DNA of 64,000 nucleotides, from NCBI GenBank assembly GCA_900770395.1, contig CAAGKM010000030.1, positions 372,001 to 436,000 of the forward strand, in the 5' to 3' direction. Below the pieces are notes generated by a model. The model had not been told where the DNA came from and did no database searches. It saw nothing but the letters and a program-made list of their open reading frames with translations. Shown here one piece after another: positions 50,831-59,654 of this stretch (position 1 is the stretch's first letter; the number at the start of each line of letters is the position of its first letter). Origin of the DNA: an uncultured Prevotella sp. GTDB taxonomy: Bacteria > Bacteroidota > Bacteroidia > Bacteroidales > Bacteroidaceae. A program made the translations under genes and the position numbers.

Positions 50831-51816
50831 AATACTTGTATAACTGTCTGACCAACAGCCTGCAGAGTGTTGCGGTCGATATTCTCCATGGTGTCATTGA
50901 CGGTGTGCCATGTGGGACCGAAAGTGCTCTGCTCACAGTCGGGATAATAATTTATTATGTCTATTGTTGGAATCTTCAGTTTCTCGTTCACAGGGATATG
51001 GTCGTCAGTCACCATACCGCCGTCGGCGTTGGGGAAGATACTTCCATAGCCTACGGTACGTGCTGCCTCCCATACCTTCTTTACGATGTCGGGGGCAAAC
51101 TGCTTCGACATTCCCTCCTGATAGAACATTGCACCACGTCCGCCAACCATGTCAAGAAGAATACCAAAACGTGCCTTGTAACCACTCTTATGAGGATTGG
51201 CAGCCCAGTGCTGCGCTCCCAATGCCCATGAGTCACCACTATCGACAGTCTCTGCCCATTGCGGAGTGCCCCAGTCCTCAGCATCAAAGCATACAAAGTC
51301 AACACCTAATGCAAGTGAGTCCTGAGCACCGATAAGCCTTGCCAGCTCAAGCATAATAGCCACGCCGCTTGCACCGTCGTTGGCAGCCATAACAGGAGTT
51401 TGATGGTTTGCCTCATCTGGGTCATTGTCTGCCCACGGACGACTGTCCCAATGAGCACATAAAAGTATGCGGTCTGCAAGTTCAGGCTTGTAGCTTGCTA
51501 TGATATTCGTGCTGCGAAGCATTGTGCCGTCATAGCCTCTCAGATTGGCATTCTGTGTCTGCACCGCCATTCCAAAACTGCGGAACTTACTGGCAATCCA
51601 CTCACCGCACTTATCATGTGCCGAACTGTTCATAACACGTGGCCCGAAGGCGCACTGCGTCTCACAATAAGCGTATGCGCTGTCAGCGACAAACGTAGGA
51701 CCAACAGGTTGCATGGCTGTATTTGTCTCGGTGGTGGCTTTCTTGCTGTTGCCGCATGACTGCACCATAAATGAAGTTGCAAAAACGCATGCGGCGCATA
51801 TTGTTTTTAAAGTCAT
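50815..51816 (-). CDS. Glutaminyl-peptide cyclotransferase-like M28 protein (lipoprotein)
   Basis: 333 residues from the ATG at 51816 (10 residues of upstream open frame lack signal-peptide character). Lipobox VQSC, Cys21. The M28 fold carries zinc ligands in CAHWDSRPWADND, GASGVAIMLELAR, FDAEDWG and DDHIPVNEK. Bacteroidetes proteins of this form act as glutaminyl cyclases, turning N-terminal Gln of exported proteins into pyroglutamate after signal peptidase cleavage, but an aminopeptidase activity cannot be excluded. The many signal peptides here that end in A-Q fit a cyclase role. Confidence 0.85.
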   Translation of the reverse strand: MTLKTICAACVFATSFMVQSCGNSKKATTETNTAMQPVGPTFVADSAYAYCETQCAFGPRVMNSSAHDKCGEWIASKFRSFGMAVQTQNANLRGYDGTMLRSTNIIASYKPELADRILLCAHWDSRPWADNDPDEANHQTPVMAANDGASGVAIMLELARLIGAQDSLALGVDFVCFDAEDWGTPQWAETVDSGDSWALGAQHWAANPHKSGYKARFGILLDMVGGRGAMFYQEGMSKQFAPDIVKKVWEAARTVGYGSIFPNADGGMVTDDHIPVNEKLKIPTIDIINYYPDCEQSTFGPTWHTVNDTMENIDRNTLQAVGQTVIQVLFSEH

Positions 51817-51843
51817 TATTCTATTTTTTATTAAGTTCCACAC

Positions 51844-53598
51844 TCAGCACTTCCTTGCTGCCTGTACCTGCTCCATCACTCTGAGGAAGTTGCCTCCCCA
51901 GATTTTCTGGATGTCGCTCTCGCTGTAACGTCGTGAGAGTAGCTGGCGTGTTAGGTTGATAATCTCAGATGAGTCGGCAATGCCGCGCACTCCGCCGTCA
52001 CCGTCGAAGTCGGTGCCAATGCCCACATGGTCAATTCCCATCACGCTGATGGCGTGCTCAAGATGCTCAATGGCATCGAGTATCGTAGCCTCGCCATCTT
52101 TTTTCAGGAAACCGTTGTAGAGTGTTATCTGCGCCACACCGCCTTTTTGGGCAAGAGCACGCATTTGGTCGTCGGTAAGGTTGCGGGGATGGTCGCATAA
52201 AGTCCGTGCGCTGCTGTGGCTGCATACTATCGGCAGGCGGCTTATCTCAATAGCATCGTAGAAACTCTTCTCGGCGGCATGGCTTAAGTCAACCATGATA
52301 CCGAGGCGGTTCATCTCCTGAATCACCTGCGCTCCGAACGGGCTCACACCATTGTGGGTATTACATCCACGGGCACTGTCGCAAAGAGCGTTGTCGCCAT
52401 TGTGGCACAGTGTGATGTAGACTACTCCACGCTTGGCGAAATGCTCCACGTTATTTATATCACCGCCAAGGGCAAGACCGTTCTCAATGCCCAGCATTAT
52501 CGACTTGCGTCCCATGCGTTTGTTGCTATAGAGGTTGTCGGGAGTACGCACAATGCTGATGTACTGGCTGTTGGCAGCCGCAATCTCCTCTATTTTGTCG
52601 AATATCAGGTCGGCATATTCTGTCGGACTGTCGACGGAAAATCCCACCTTTTGCGAGAATGTCTCGCCAATTTTAGGCTGCGGCAGGTATGCCACCATGA
52701 TGGTAGAGTCCTGACGGCCGTCGGTCATCTTGTGAAGGTCAACGAGCACGTGTGGGTCACGCTGGTCAAACTTGATGTTTTGCGGAAAGAACATCGGAGT
52801 GTCGCAGTGAGTGTCGAGCGTGAGCACACGGTTGTGAACGTCACAAGCCTTATGGAACAGTTTTGCCTCGTGTACAAGCCACTCAAACAATGGTGTGCCA
52901 TCGTCAAGGCATTCTGGATGCCACTGCACTCCGATTATCGATTTGAACTCGCTGCTCTCAATAGCCTCGGTGATGCCGTCGGGCGATTTTGCCACCACAG
53001 TGAAGCGTGGTCCCGTCTTGTCCACTGCCTGATGGTGGAACGAGTTCACGGCAATGCTGTTGCTATTATTATATAATGTGTAGAGCGTTGAGCCCTTTTC
53101 AAGGCTCACCGTGTGGGTAGGCTCTGAGCGGTGGGCATCTTGCGAGTGTTTTATGTCGGCATTGATGTCCTGCTCCACATGACCGTCGAGAGCCATCGCC
53201 AGTGTCTGTATGCCACGGCAGATGCCGAGCATAGGTATTTGCCGGTTATAAGCTAAGCGTGTGATGAGCAACTCGGGTAGGTCACGCTCACTGTTGATGC
53301 TGTGAAGGTGTGGAGATGGTTCCTCGCCACAGTAGAGTGGATTGTAGTCGCCACCGCCGCTGAGCAACAGACCGTCGATGTGCTCCAAGGTGTTGATTAT
53401 AACGTCGGTGTCTGTAAGTGGCGGGATAATCACTGGCACTCCTCCAGCCTCCGCCACCTTTTTATAATATGTCTCCGCCAGCATGCACGACGCATTGTCG
53501 TAGTTGCCGCTGATACCAATCACCGGCTTACTGGGAGCTTCAGGATAACGGCTGTAGACACTGGTTAGATGCCGGCTCCAATCGTAACGGTTGCTCAT
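51844..53598 (-). CDS. Fusion of class-I glutamine amidotransferase-like (C26) and membrane dipeptidase (M19)
   Basis: 584 residues. Residues about 24-250 are a gamma-glutamyl hydrolase (C26) domain: catalytic Cys127 in MLGICRGIQTLAMAL and the His/Glu pair in VQWHPECLDD. From about 256 to the end is an M19 dipeptidase: zinc ligands in LDTHCDTP, a metal-bridging Glu in GIENGLALGG, His in VDLSHAAEKS and CSHSSAR, and Asp in GTDFDGDGG. No signal peptide, so cytoplasmic. Together they could open gamma-Glu bonds and then split the dipeptide, for example from recycled cell wall or glutathione-like peptides; that pathway is inferred. Confidence 0.9.
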   Translation of the reverse strand: MSNRYDWSRHLTSVYSRYPEAPSKPVIGISGNYDNASCMLAETYYKKVAEAGGVPVIIPPLTDTDVIINTLEHIDGLLLSGGGDYNPLYCGEEPSPHLHSINSERDLPELLITRLAYNRQIPMLGICRGIQTLAMALDGHVEQDINADIKHSQDAHRSEPTHTVSLEKGSTLYTLYNNSNSIAVNSFHHQAVDKTGPRFTVVAKSPDGITEAIESSEFKSIIGVQWHPECLDDGTPLFEWLVHEAKLFHKACDVHNRVLTLDTHCDTPMFFPQNIKFDQRDPHVLVDLHKMTDGRQDSTIMVAYLPQPKIGETFSQKVGFSVDSPTEYADLIFDKIEEIAAANSQYISIVRTPDNLYSNKRMGRKSIMLGIENGLALGGDINNVEHFAKRGVVYITLCHNGDNALCDSARGCNTHNGVSPFGAQVIQEMNRLGIMVDLSHAAEKSFYDAIEISRLPIVCSHSSARTLCDHPRNLTDDQMRALAQKGGVAQITLYNGFLKKDGEATILDAIEHLEHAISVMGIDHVGIGTDFDGDGGVRGIADSSEIINLTRQLLSRRYSESDIQKIWGGNFLRVMEQVQAARKC

Positions 53599-53625
53599 AA
53601 CTGTCTTTTGCTCTGGTTTGTCAGA

Positions 53626-54093
53626 TCACTCTTCAATATGCACAGGTATTTCCCTCTTAATGCTCTGCTCAAGTGATATGAGCGTCTCTGTTGATGCCAC
53701 GCCAGGGATGTGTTGAAGCTGACGGTTGAGCAGGTCCATGAGTTGTTCGTTGTCGCGTGCGTAGAGCTTCACCATCATGGTGTAGGGACCAGTTGTGAAA
53801 TGACACTCCACAATCTCGGGAATGAGCTGCATACGCTCCACAACCTCCTTGTACATACTTCCCTTCTCGAGAGTTATGCCAACATAGGTGCATGTGGAAT
53901 ACCCAAGACTCTTGGGGTTTACATCAAAGCCGCTTCCCATTATCACGTTGGCGTCTATAAGATGCTGCACACGCTGGTGGATGGCTGCGCGTGAGACACC
54001 GCAGTCAGCTGCAACGTCCTTAAAAGGTATCCGGGCATTGCGTGAGAGAATGTTCAGGATTTTTTTGTCTAATTTGTCTATCTTTTCCATCAC
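53626..54093 (-). CDS. Lrp/AsnC-family regulator
   Basis: 155 residues. Winged helix-turn-helix at about 18-50 (ARIPFKDVAADCGVSRAAIHQ), then the ligand-binding RAM domain (about 70-150, GYSTCTYVGITLEKGSMYKE onward). Binds an amino acid or peptide-derived ligand and usually forms octamers. It is 27 bases upstream of the fusion peptidase gene on the same strand, so it may control peptide use by that enzyme and itself. Confidence 0.92.
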   Translation of the reverse strand: MMEKIDKLDKKILNILSRNARIPFKDVAADCGVSRAAIHQRVQHLIDANVIMGSGFDVNPKSLGYSTCTYVGITLEKGSMYKEVVERMQLIPEIVECHFTTGPYTMMVKLYARDNEQLMDLLNRQLQHIPGVASTETLISLEQSIKREIPVHIEE

Positions 54094-54123
54094 TATTACT
54101 TTTTATGTTTTACAATTTGTCAG

Positions 54124-54155
54124 CAAAAGTACTGCTTTTTATTGAATTGTGCAAT
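54124..54155 (-). promoter_or_regulatory. Promoter of the Lrp-type gene
   Basis: Minus strand: ATTG (54152-54155), 20 bases, TACTTTTG (54124-54131). One base off consensus. Confidence 0.55.
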
Positions 54156-54172
54156 ATTTTTAACAAAAATAA

Positions 54173-54217
54173 ATGCGGTTTTGAATAAAATACGCAACAT
54201 CCTATTCAAAACCGCAT
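54173..54217 (-). terminator. Terminator of the FKBP gene cluster
   Basis: ATGCGGTTTTGAATA (54173-54187) pairs perfectly over 15 bases with TATTCAAAACCGCAT (54203-54217). On the minus strand it is followed by TTATTTTTG, so it ends transcripts from the three FKBP genes. Confidence 0.75.
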
Positions 54218-54265
54218 GGTTTGTTGAGCATTTTTGCATTTAAATGGCAAAAATACATGTGTAAT

Positions 54266-55210
54266 TTACTTATTTACCTTCACGCTTTTTGGGGCGGCTG
54301 GCTTCTTTGCTGCAGGCTCATTCTTCACCTCAGGCTTTTCCGCCTCAGGCTCGCAGATGTCCACAAGCTCCACATCGAACACAAGTGTTGAGTAAGGCTT
54401 GATATCGCGACCCGCGCCACGCTCACCGTATGCGAGGTCGTAAGGAATATACAGCTGCCATTTGCTGCCCACAGGCATGAGGAGCAGAGCCTCTGTCCAA
54501 CCCTTTATCACATCAGTAACACCAAACTCGGCAGGCTTGTCGCCGTGACGCCTGCTGGCATCGAACACTTTACCGTTGATGAGGCGGCCCTCATAGTGTA
54601 CCTTTACCTTGTCGGTTCTCTGCGGTGTCTTGCCCTCACCCTTTTGCAGCACCTTGTATTGCAGTCCGCTCGGAAGTACCATTACTCCATCTTTCTTGGC
54701 GTTCTCGGCAAGGAACTTCATCCCCGGAGCCTTTTGGTTCTCCGCTTTTTTCTTCATGAACACTGTGTTTGCCTTATCTGCGGTGAATGTTGTGTCGCCG
54801 CTGAGAGCGTCGCAGAAACCACGGAAGAACAGACCATCGCTGATTGAGTCGGGAGTGTCGGTGAACTCGCTCTTTACTCGTGCGAGCATCTGCTCCCTTA
54901 CCTGGTTGGCAATCTGCAAGCCAGCCCAGTAAGCCTTCTGTTTCGGGTCACCGTTGGAGGCAATCACCTCGTTGAAGCCTTGCACGAAGTCTGCCATATA
55001 AGCAGTGTCAACACCCAGCTGCTGGGTCAGATAAGGCAGTAGTCCGGTGGTGAGGCTTGCTCCAGCCGTGTAGCTCAGAGTGTCCGCTGATGTGGCGAGC
55101 ACCACTGCCGACTTCTCCTCTACGACTTTCTTCTGCTTCTTTTTTGCAGAAATCGTGGCAGACATAGAGCCTGCCACGATAACCATTGCTAATATAATTA
55201 ATTTTTTCAT
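54266..55210 (-). CDS. FKBP-type peptidyl-prolyl isomerase with N-terminal dimer domain (first)
   Basis: 314 residues, signal peptide ending in MSATISAKK. An FKBP_N helical domain (about 45-165) precedes the FKBP domain (about 185-285) with VKVHYEGRLINGKVFDAS and VIKGWTEALLLMPVGSKW, the active-site pattern Tyr/Phe/Asp/Trp intact. A 29-residue Pro/Glu/Lys tail follows. It is like FkpA/Mip, a periplasmic or outer-membrane folding helper. Start overlaps the stop of the next gene by one base (TAATG). Confidence 0.9.
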   Translation of the reverse strand: MKKLIILAMVIVAGSMSATISAKKKQKKVVEEKSAVVLATSADTLSYTAGASLTTGLLPYLTQQLGVDTAYMADFVQGFNEVIASNGDPKQKAYWAGLQIANQVREQMLARVKSEFTDTPDSISDGLFFRGFCDALSGDTTFTADKANTVFMKKKAENQKAPGMKFLAENAKKDGVMVLPSGLQYKVLQKGEGKTPQRTDKVKVHYEGRLINGKVFDASRRHGDKPAEFGVTDVIKGWTEALLLMPVGSKWQLYIPYDLAYGERGAGRDIKPYSTLVFDVELVDICEPEAEKPEVKNEPAAKKPAAPKSVKVNK

Positions 55211-56076
55211 TATTTCACCTCGATAAGCTCAATTTTGAAAATCAGTGCAGAGAAAGGTTTGATGTTGCCGGCATTCTGTGCGCCGTAAGCCTTTTCCTGT
55301 GGAATGTAAACCTCCCATACGCTTCCTGCAGGCATGTGTACGAGAGCCTCTGTCCAGCCCTTGATCACCTGGTTTGCGCGGAATGTAGTAGGCTCCTTGC
55401 GGCCGTAAGAACTGTCGAACACCTTACCGTCAACAGTCTTGCCCTCATAGTGTACCTTCACCATGGAAGTGTCAGCGGGAATGGCACCGTTGCCCTCCTT
55501 GATTACTTTGTACTGCACGCCGCCGGGGAGAGTCTTCACGCCCTCTTTCTTTGCGTTGGCAGCAAGGAAAGCCTCACCGGCCTTCTTGTTCTCACCATAC
55601 TGTGCCTCCATTGCCTTAGCTTTCACTGCCTCCATCTTGGTCTGGGCATACATCTGAGCCTCGCTCATTGTCATGAGTCCTTTCTTACCTGTCACGCCGC
55701 TGATAAAACCAGCCATGAGGTTCTTCTTTGAGATAGACTGTGTTGAGTCGTCACCGTAAATCTGGCGGTTGATGCCCTCATACATCTGGTTGCCAACCTG
55801 CTGACCAATCATGATGCCTGCGAAGTAGGCTGCCTTCTTCTTGTCGTCACCAGCGCTTGCGCCCTCGTTAAGACCCTTTACAAACTCCTTGATGTAAGTG
55901 GTGTCAACACCCTGACGTGTAAGATACTCTGTGAGTCCCTCTGTCTGTGCCATACCGATAGCGTATGTCAGTGAGTCAACCTCGCTCTTCAGACTTGCCT
56001 TTGGGGTACTCTTGCCGCAAGACGCCAATGTGGCGGCAGCAATGGCTGCAATAGCCAAAAATGATAATTTTTTCAT
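55210..56076 (-). CDS. FKBP-type peptidyl-prolyl isomerase, lipoprotein (second)
   Basis: 288 residues, lipobox LASC with Cys20. FKBP_N domain (about 32-165) then FKBP domain with MVKVHYEGKTVDGKVFDSS and VIKGWTEALVHMPAGSVWEV. Closely resembles the first copy in layout but is membrane-anchored. Co-transcribed with it, so the pair may act on envelope proteins at the inner and outer membranes. Confidence 0.9.
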   Translation of the reverse strand: MKKLSFLAIAAIAAATLASCGKSTPKASLKSEVDSLTYAIGMAQTEGLTEYLTRQGVDTTYIKEFVKGLNEGASAGDDKKKAAYFAGIMIGQQVGNQMYEGINRQIYGDDSTQSISKKNLMAGFISGVTGKKGLMTMSEAQMYAQTKMEAVKAKAMEAQYGENKKAGEAFLAANAKKEGVKTLPGGVQYKVIKEGNGAIPADTSMVKVHYEGKTVDGKVFDSSYGRKEPTTFRANQVIKGWTEALVHMPAGSVWEVYIPQEKAYGAQNAGNIKPFSALIFKIELIEVK

Positions 56077-56174
56077 TTCGTTGTTTTATAATTTATTTAA
56101 TTTTTGTTTTTGTAAGAAAATTAGGAGTATTTAGGAAAACAAACCTTACCTCATGCTCCATTATTTCACACTCC

Positions 56175-56759
56175 TCACTTTACACTAATAAGTTCCACAT
56201 CGAAGATAAGTGTGGCGTAAGGAGGAATGCTCGCACCTGCTCCGCCTGCTCCGTAGCCCAGCAGGTATGGGATGAAGAAACGGAACTTTGCGCCCTCTTT
56301 CATCAGCTGCAGACCCTCGGTCCATCCTGCTATCACCTGCTGTAAGCCGAATGTAGCGGGCTCGCCGCGCTTGTATGAACTGTCGAACACCGTGCCGTCG
56401 ATAAGGCTTCCCTCATAGTGGCAGGTGACACTGTCGGTGGCTTTAGGCTGTTTGCCTGTACCCTCGGTCAGCACCTGATACTGCAGACCGCTGGCTGTAG
56501 TAACAACACCTTTCTTCTTACCATTCTCTGCAAGGAATTTCTCACCAGCCTCACGGGCAGTCTTGCTCATCTCCTCTTCTTTCTGCTTAAAATATTGCTG
56601 CACTATCTGCTGACCCTCCACATGGCTCACAAACAGGTCGTTACCGGCAATAACATCTTTTATTGCCTGTGCGAAATCGTCAATCACCAATTCTTTGGCT
56701 CCCATGTGCGCCAGCTGCTGGCCTATGCCAAGTCCCATAGCGTAACTTAATTTATCCAT
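56175..56759 (-). CDS. FKBP-type peptidyl-prolyl isomerase, no signal peptide (third)
   Basis: 194 residues. Short FKBP_N-like helices (1-75) and a C-terminal FKBP domain with SVTCHYEGSLIDGTVFDSS and VIAGWTEGLQLMKEGAKFRF. No signal peptide is visible, so this one is probably cytoplasmic, unlike its two neighbours. It is first of the three and its promoter -7 box (TATCTTTG on the minus strand, 56814-56821) lies upstream. Confidence 0.88.
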   Translation of the reverse strand: MDKLSYAMGLGIGQQLAHMGAKELVIDDFAQAIKDVIAGNDLFVSHVEGQQIVQQYFKQKEEEMSKTAREAGEKFLAENGKKKGVVTTASGLQYQVLTEGTGKQPKATDSVTCHYEGSLIDGTVFDSSYKRGEPATFGLQQVIAGWTEGLQLMKEGAKFRFFIPYLLGYGAGGAGASIPPYATLIFDVELISVK

Positions 56760-56839
56760 TTGCGTTTCTTAAAAAATTGTTCAAAAATTACTTACTTTCG
56801 TTATAAAAACGTGCAAAGATACTATTTTTTCTTGATTTT

Positions 56840-56872
56840 GTTGCACCATTTGAGAAAAAATTAGTATTTTTG
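56840..56872 (+). promoter_or_regulatory. Promoter of the sirtuin gene
   Basis: GTTG (56840-56843), 21 bases, TATTTTTG (56865-56872). It faces away from the FKBP promoter. Confidence 0.5.
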
Positions 56873-56914
56873 TGCAAATTTTTGACACGTTAAGAAATAA
56901 ATACGAAAATAATT

Positions 56915-57619
56915 ATGAAGAAACTTGTGATATTGACAGGTGCGGGGATGTCGGTTGAGAGCGGGCTGAAGACATTCCGCGACGCAGACGGACTATGGGA
57001 GAATCACCCAGTACAGAAGGTTGCTACACATGAGGGATGGAACGCCGATCCAACTCTTGTTACCAACTTCTACAACATGCTCCGTGGCAAATGTGTTGAC
57101 ACTAAACCGTGTGAGGGGCACCGCCTGCTGGCTGAGATGGAAAAGGATTATGACGTGAGGGTGATAACGCAGAACGTGGACAACCTGCACGAGGCAGCCG
57201 GTTCCACCAAGGTGCTCCACCTGCACGGCGAACTGATGAAGGTGTGCTCAAGCAAAGATACGGAAAATCCCGCCTGCTGGCAAACACTCACTGCTGACAA
57301 TTATGAGGTAAAGCCAGGCACAAAGGCAGCCGACGGCTCACTGTTGCGCCCCTACATAGTGTTCTTTGGTGAGGCTGTGCCCAATATGGAACTTGCTATT
57401 GACTGGGTGGCTGATGCCGACATCTTCGTGATTATAGGCTCATCACTCGTGGTTTATCCCGCAGCAAGCTTGGCGCATTATGTCAAGGCAGGCACTCCTG
57501 TGTATCTCATCGACCCGGCCCCGTCGGTTGGTATGAGCATCCAGGGTGTGACTCATATACAGAAAGGGGCATCTGAAGGCGTGAGGGAACTGATAAAGCT
57601 GCTTGGCAAGGAGAAATAA
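56915..57619 (+). CDS. Sirtuin (NAD-dependent protein deacylase), zinc ribbon reduced
   Basis: 234 residues. NAD-binding GAGMSVESGLKTFRDADGLW, TQNVDNLHEAAGS, and catalytic His in VLHLHGELM are all present. Where usual sirtuins carry four zinc Cys, only two remain (VCSSKDTENPAC), so structural zinc is probably absent. The LRPYIVFFGEAVPN and GSSLVVYPAAS motifs fit deacylases of the CobB/SIRT5 branch. It likely removes acetyl, succinyl or similar groups from cytosolic lysines. Confidence 0.9.
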   Translation: MKKLVILTGAGMSVESGLKTFRDADGLWENHPVQKVATHEGWNADPTLVTNFYNMLRGKCVDTKPCEGHRLLAEMEKDYDVRVITQNVDNLHEAAGSTKVLHLHGELMKVCSSKDTENPACWQTLTADNYEVKPGTKAADGSLLRPYIVFFGEAVPNMELAIDWVADADIFVIIGSSLVVYPAASLAHYVKAGTPVYLIDPAPSVGMSIQGVTHIQKGASEGVRELIKLLGKEK

Positions 57620-57644
57620 AATATTAAAAGCCAAAAAAACTTTT

Positions 57645-59399
57645 ATGGGAAAGATTGTGAAAGAGATAACCGTCGCCCTTTTGATATTGTTGTGCACAGG
57701 AAGTGTATCAGCGGTGCCTGCCAGGCGCACAAAGATTACGGTGCGTCAGAGCGACGGCACGGAGCTTGTGGTGTCGCAGCGTGGTGATGAGCATTTTCAT
57801 TATTATGTAACAGACGACGGGCTGCCGTTATTGCGTGATGCCAACGGCGACTTCTGTCACGCCATAATCGAAGACGGTAAGATTGTATCTTCAGCAATAT
57901 TGGCGCATGATATCAGCCGGCGCACAGAGCAGGAAAGGGCATTTATTGCCAGCCGTGGCGACATCAGTGGCAGTATGAGTAGAATATGTCAGGCAAAGGT
58001 CAGCAGTCGTAACGCTGCAAGAGCCAGAAGAGTTCAGAAGGCAAGGACTAACGGCAAGACTGCCTATGAGGGCAATAAGCGGGGACTTGTGATTCTCGTG
58101 AACTTCAAGGACGTACAATTCAGAATCCCGTCGCCCAAAGAGCACTTTTTAAAAAAACTCAATACACATGGATATTCCGAGTATAACTGTCACGGCTCGG
58201 TGTCAGAATACTTCTCAGACCAAAGTAACGGTAAGTTCAACCTCACGTTCGATGTGGCTGGTCCTTACACCCTGTCGCAAAACATGGTGTATTATGGAGG
58301 GAACGATTCAAATGGCAATGACAAAAGACCGCGGGAAATGGTAGAAGAAGCCTGCCGGTTAGCAGCGAAAGATGATATAGACTATGCCAAATACGACTGG
58401 TATGGCGACGGCAATGTGGACTTGGTATTTGTGGTATACGCAGGATATTGCGAGTCACAATGCGTAAGTATCCCTAACCCTAATACTATATGGCCCCACC
58501 AATGGGAATTGAAACAAAAGCTTACGTTTAACGGTAAAACTGTCAGCACGTACGCCTGCACAGGTGAGCTTGCCGGCGAAAAAGGAATAACTCCCGACGG
58601 TATAGGTACTTTCTGCCATGAGTTCAGCCACTGTCTCGGGTTGCCCGACTTTTATGACACTAATGGTGACGCTTTTGGAATGAACCGCTGGAGTCTGATG
58701 GACTACGGCAATTATCTCGGTGAGAATGAATGCGGTGGATGCCCATGCAACTACACAGCCTATGAGCGCTGGTGCTGTGGATGGAGCGAGCCAAAGGAGC
58801 TGACAACAGCTGCCGACATCAATGATATGAAATCACTCGACAGCGGCAATGCGGGATACATTATATATAATGACGCGCACCGCGATGAGTATTATATTCT
58901 CGACAACCGCCAGCGGGAGGGCTGGGACTCTTATCTGCCAGGACACGGACTGATGGTAACGCATGTTGACTACAATGAAAATATGTGGTACTATAATACA
59001 GTGAACAATGACGCCTCGCATCAGCGTTGCACGATAATACATGCCGACGATACTGATGGAACAAAAAAAATATTGGATTTAGCTGGTGACCCGTTCCCTG
59101 GAGAGACAGTGAAAACTGAGCTTACTGACACTTCAAAACCTGCTGCAACCTTATTTAATGATAACGCAAACGGCACGAAATTCATGGGGAAGTCCATCAC
59201 CGACATCACTGAGAGCGGCACAGGCTTAATCTCCTTCAAATTTATGGGAGGTATAGGAGATGCAATAAATGATGTGACCATCAATGGCTCACATCCCTAT
59301 GACAGAATTATTCCTCATAATTACAGACAAATGTTGCCGCACGGAATTAGGCTTAAAAAACATGATGGAAAGACAATAAAATTCATAGAGAGTAAGTAA
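57645..59399 (+). CDS. M6-family (immune-inhibitor-A-like) secreted metalloprotease
   Basis: 584 residues from the ATG at 57645, which begins the signal peptide (TVALLILLCTGSVSAVPARR); an upstream open stretch overlaps the sirtuin gene. Catalytic zinc motif CHEFSHCLGLPD with His325, Glu326 and His329; a propeptide-like region (about 30-130) precedes it. The last ~25 residues (MLPHGIRLKKHDGKTIKFIE) look like the C-terminal strand found on some Prevotella secreted proteins. It probably cleaves host or dietary proteins outside the cell; export through the type IX system (porU is in this window) is possible. Confidence 0.85.
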   Translation: MGKIVKEITVALLILLCTGSVSAVPARRTKITVRQSDGTELVVSQRGDEHFHYYVTDDGLPLLRDANGDFCHAIIEDGKIVSSAILAHDISRRTEQERAFIASRGDISGSMSRICQAKVSSRNAARARRVQKARTNGKTAYEGNKRGLVILVNFKDVQFRIPSPKEHFLKKLNTHGYSEYNCHGSVSEYFSDQSNGKFNLTFDVAGPYTLSQNMVYYGGNDSNGNDKRPREMVEEACRLAAKDDIDYAKYDWYGDGNVDLVFVVYAGYCESQCVSIPNPNTIWPHQWELKQKLTFNGKTVSTYACTGELAGEKGITPDGIGTFCHEFSHCLGLPDFYDTNGDAFGMNRWSLMDYGNYLGENECGGCPCNYTAYERWCCGWSEPKELTTAADINDMKSLDSGNAGYIIYNDAHRDEYYILDNRQREGWDSYLPGHGLMVTHVDYNENMWYYNTVNNDASHQRCTIIHADDTDGTKKILDLAGDPFPGETVKTELTDTSKPAATLFNDNANGTKFMGKSITDITESGTGLISFKFMGGIGDAINDVTINGSHPYDRIIPHNYRQMLPHGIRLKKHDGKTIKFIESK

Positions 59400-59479
59400 T
59401 ATTTAGTTAAAAACAGACAAAATAGTTAATCTTTATTAATTATGTAATGCGAGGTGCTGGTAAAATAAATTAAAATATG

Positions 59480-59487
59480 TACCTTTG
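59480..59487 (+). promoter_or_regulatory. -7 box of the rplM-rpsI operon
   Basis: TACCTTTG followed by CAG, with only a weak -33 (GCTG). The transcript begins about 160 bases before rplM. Confidence 0.5.
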
Positions 59488-59489
59488 CA

Positions 59490-59640
59490 GTCCGATTATT
59501 AGGGGAGAGACTTAGAATCCCCACAGAATGTCGTGTTAATAGCCATAGTCTTTGGCCGGGCTTGGCGGTTAGTGAATCGGCGTTCGCGTGCTGTTCCAGC
59601 GGCACATAATAAATTGGTAAAAATGTTTTTTAGTAGTAAA
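59490..59640 (+). ncRNA. Ribosomal protein L13 operon leader candidate
   Basis: A 150-base leader between promoter and rplM with several stems: GGGGA (59502-59506) with TCCCC (59518-59522), AGCC/GGC(C)-type pairing near 59541-59557, and GTGCTG with CAGCGGCAC (59588-59605). Leaders of this kind in Bacteroidetes are thought to bind a ribosomal protein of the operon (L13 or S9) and shut off translation. By eye I cannot assign it to a known family. Confidence 0.5.
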
Positions 59641-59654
59641 ATTTAAAAGTTAAG

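Noticed and set aside
57603..57644. Longer start of the M6 protease overlapping the sirtuin gene
   Set aside because: The internal ATG at 57645 starts a proper signal peptide; the longer form would bury it.
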